Shown: positions 9,266 to 11,002 of the stretch, piece by piece
Numbering within the stretch: the first letter of the stretch is position 1
Layout: each line of letters starts with the position of its first letter
NCBI GenBank assembly: GCA_026770615.1
Contig: MU631470.1
Coordinates: 23,406-34,407 of the forward strand
Length of the DNA: 11,002 bases
Direction of reading: 5' to 3'
Source: Pavlovales sp. CCMP2436
Taxonomy: Eukaryota; Haptophyta; Pavlovophyceae; Pavlovales
Notes under the pieces: generated by a model
Seen by the model: only the letters and a program-made list of their open reading frames with translations
What the model was told of the DNA's origin: nothing
Databases searched by the model: none
Made by a program: the position numbers and the translations under genes

Positions 9266-9586
9266 CTAGATCGATCCAGCGTTTCTCGAGGTACTCGAGC
9301 GAGGTGCTCGATGTGCTCGATAGGGCTCACGCCGGCGGCCTCGCGACGGTTGCGCGCATCGCGCTTTGAAGGGCGTGGCCGCGCTGCCGCATGCGTCCCG
9401 TGGCCTGCACTCCAGTGAGCCCTTCGTGCGCGTAGTGTTGGAGAGCGAGGAGAAGAAAATATGGAGGTCTACCGAGGGACCTATGTGCGCACGCACGAGA
9501 GCGAGTTTGGCGCCCGGAGCGGAAGCGCCGCACACACCGCTCGGCACTGCGTGCGCTAAGAGGAAGAGTGCGACAAGACCACGCAT
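9266..9586 (-). CDS. Candidate minus-strand gene start with signal peptide, unknown product
   Basis: The frame reads from the ATG at 9586 down to a stop at 9266-9268 (106 codons). It opens with MRGLVALFLLAHAVPSGVCG, a convincing secretory signal-peptide pattern with a basic residue, a leucine-rich core and small residues at the likely cut. A TATA-like element lies 85 bases upstream of the ATG. Beyond about residue 65 the reading becomes Arg/Ser-rich and looks like the wrong frame. Overlapping minus-strand frames continue at 9327-9533 and 9052-9330, so the gene may be spliced, frameshifted or decayed. It would run convergently towards the receptor gene. I do not recognise a family, and it may be chance. 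Confidence 0.25.
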   Translation of the reverse strand: MRGLVALFLLAHAVPSGVCGASAPGAKLALVRAHIGPSVDLHIFFSSLSNTTRTKGSLECRPRDACGSAATPFKARCAQPSRGRRREPYRAHRAPRSSTSRNAGSI

Positions 9587-9670
9587 GCCGGTTTAGCCTA
9601 CAGAAGTCCCTCCCGTAACCGCGTAACCAGACTCCAGTGGTAGAATCCGACTATTGTCCGATCACCGCCC

Positions 9671-9678
9671 TTTTTATA
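9671..9678 (-). promoter_or_regulatory. TATA-like element before the minus-strand candidate gene
   Basis: On the minus strand this reads TATAAAAA followed by GGGCGG. Its distance to the ATG at 9586 suits a short leader. The overlapping plus-strand sequence also contains TATAAA, so direction is ambiguous. Confidence 0.3.
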
Positions 9679-10294
9679 AAGATGCAAGTACAGCAAGCCA
9701 GTAAATTGTACGCACGCAGCGCAGCTTATTAGCGGTCATGTTTCTGAGCCCAGTCCTATTGGATCATAGTAAACAGGATAGGACCACACGGCTACTGTTT
9801 GTATCTATTTCGTGCTCCGAAGCTGAGCCAGGAATAAATGTAACTTTAGGGGCGCAAGACGCCAAAAAAAAGCCTCGACCCTTCGACGGGTCCTCAAGAA
9901 CTAAATTGACATACTAATCGCATCTCGTCCATATCACTCACCGACAGACAGCGCATCGTGGGCTGCGTCGTCGTGTCGAGCACACACACAGTGTAGCCAT
10001 CTTTATCAAGGCTGATTGCTGCTCAGGGAGGCTGAGCGCTTCCTGCACTGCAGTTATTATGAAAGCCACCTCCCCAACGCCTAGGGCTCTGCGCAGTTCG
10101 TCGCTACAGCGTGCCGAATACCCTTTATTAATAATACTATTAACCTGACACACCACCAGCCAGCAGAATCCCTTTGCATTAATATATGAGAGTGTGCAGT
10201 TGCAGGTCTCTGAGCGTGCCGGCCTGAGGTATCCATAGGCTCTGACGAAATTCCTTGCATTAAATGTATGTTTTTCGACGCTCGGATCCGTGTC

Positions 10295-10582
10295 GATCCA
10301 TCCGGGAAAGGTAAGCCCGCCTTACTGCGTTTATAACCGATATTCATATGCACAGCTCCGTTTTCATATTTATTTTTTCGCCCTGAAATACATAACAAAA
10401 ATGCAACCCGCGGTTGCGAACCCTAATATGTTACTGAATGGGATTCAAGCTGGCATCTATCTGACTGTCCTGGAAGTTGTGCTGCTCTGAGTGCTGCGTC
10501 GCCCTTTGCCTGCTGCGTGCCTTAGTCGGCATCTAATATATAGTTAAAACGTATCCATCCGGCAAGAGCCCGCCTCACTGCG
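10295..10582 (+). repeat. Pair of diverged ~30-bp direct repeats flanking the third foldback-unit copy
   Basis: Bases 10295-10329 (atccatccggg, then gcccgccttactgcg) resemble 10552-10582 (atccatccggc, then gcccgcctcactgcg), with a short gap in the second copy. The two copies bracket the foldback-unit copy at 10440-10530. They could be remnants of one larger repeat or of a nested insertion. Confidence 0.5.
10440..10530 (+). repeat. Third, diverged copy of the foldback arm
   Basis: This stretch matches the right arm (about 312-381) from gggattcaagctggc to tttgcctg, with a 4-base insertion and about seven substitutions. It then continues with ctgcgtgccttagtcggc, which is the reverse complement of bases 53-70 outside the left arm. 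So the repeat unit is longer than the 84-bp hairpin arm, and the left arm plus this copy keep its fuller form. It shows that the unit is dispersed, about 10 kb apart here. Confidence 0.75.
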
Positions 10583-10692
10583 CTCTGCGCTCCATGAGTA
10601 GGTCCTCTCTCATGTTGATAAACTCGAGCATAAATCTATTGCTTCCAGGTTCGAGCACAGACTCTGGGCCCTCGCCGTCGAGTGCGGGCTCC

Positions 10693-10724
<32 letters not shown>
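10693..10724. repeat. TTA/TAT trinucleotide microsatellite
   Basis: About ten and a half perfect TAT units, followed by an AT-rich tail to about 10800. Likely length-variable between strains. Confidence 0.95.
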
Positions 10725-10726
<2 letters not shown>

Positions 10727-10806
10727 CATTATTTATTAATTATTACTATACGTATTACTATATTTATCATTATAACTATTATTTTAGTTAATACATAACT
10801 TATTTG

Positions 10807-10920
10807 ACCGCCTCCTACTCATGCGAGTGCAAGGGCCTATTCTCCGCCTGTTTTTTTTCTATTCTTTTTCTTTTTTACCGCCTCCTCCTCAAGCGAACGC
10901 ACGGGCCTGTCCTCCGCCTG
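10807..10920 (+). repeat. Two 44-bp direct repeats separated by a T-rich spacer
   Basis: Bases 10807-10850 and 10877-10920 both run from accgcctcct to ctccgcctg and differ at about 7 of 44 positions. Between them is a 26-base tract of nearly pure T with C. No reading frame of note crosses them. The window then ends in a G-rich, GA-repeat tract. Confidence 0.8.
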
Positions 10921-11002
10921 CGCAGCCTGCCATTCGAAAAGCTCCTCGTCCACCTAATAGCGAATGGCGGGATTGGGGGGCGGGGGAGAGAGAGAGAAGA
11001 TA

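Larger units (their letters stand above)
9690..10690. other. Intergenic stretch without a supportable gene
   Basis: Only short frames occur. Small structures include a 7-bp inverted repeat (gtcctat at 9753-9759, ataggac at 9778-9784), an A8 run followed by a weak gaccc/gggtc hairpin near 9865-9893, and the repeat copies listed separately. No tRNA or other RNA gene could be supported. Confidence 0.5.

Noticed and set aside
10618..10680. tRNA-like string (ggttcgagcac) resembling a T-arm/B box.
   Set aside because: No matching acceptor stem, D-arm or anticodon stem could be paired around it.
1..11002. CRISPR array, bacterial operon or phage region.
   Set aside because: There are no regularly spaced repeats, no ribosome-binding-site-led gene clusters, and the main gene is spliced and eukaryotic in architecture.

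Overview
The window looks like nuclear DNA from a single-celled alga. A long GC-rich gene with short GT-AG introns sits between AT-richer, repeat-strewn spacers. There is no bacterial operon layout, and a polyadenylation-type signal follows the gene. The domain content and the GC-rich coding style suggest a haptophyte or a similar chromist alga, but this is an inference; no marker gene is present.

Layout. Bases 1-2390 hold no gene I can support. They contain a striking 84-bp near-perfect inverted repeat (71-154 and 298-381), a stretch of unassigned mixed sequence, and an AT-rich stretch with small tandem and palindromic repeats. Bases 2634-8706 hold one large gene. I read it as at least two exons joined across an intron at 6567-6675, and very probably three, with a second intron at 7357-7479 that hides because it is in frame and stop-free. 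A candidate polyadenylation signal lies at 8920-8925. Bases 9052-9680 may hold a small or broken minus-strand gene with a signal-peptide-like start and a TATA-like element. Bases 9690-11002 are non-coding, with a third copy of the inverted-repeat unit, other short duplications, a TTA microsatellite and a pair of 44-bp direct repeats.

The large gene is the main result. It encodes a predicted surface receptor of about 1,946-1,987 residues. In order it has a signal peptide, a complete DUF3494 (ice-binding-protein type) domain, a Cys/Trp-containing beta segment, a long PKD/REJ-like region, a GPS autoproteolysis motif, a first membrane helix, a cytosolic loop with an IQ calmodulin-binding motif, two further helices, a cytosolic loop with an EF-hand, and two last helices of the polycystin-1 type. 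It has no recognisable PLAT domain and no polycystin channel. The outermost domain would face the medium, and the two calcium-linked elements would face the cytosol if the second intron is removed. This suggests an adhesive or ice/polysaccharide-contacting receptor coupled to calcium signalling. The domains are read from the sequence; the function is inferred.
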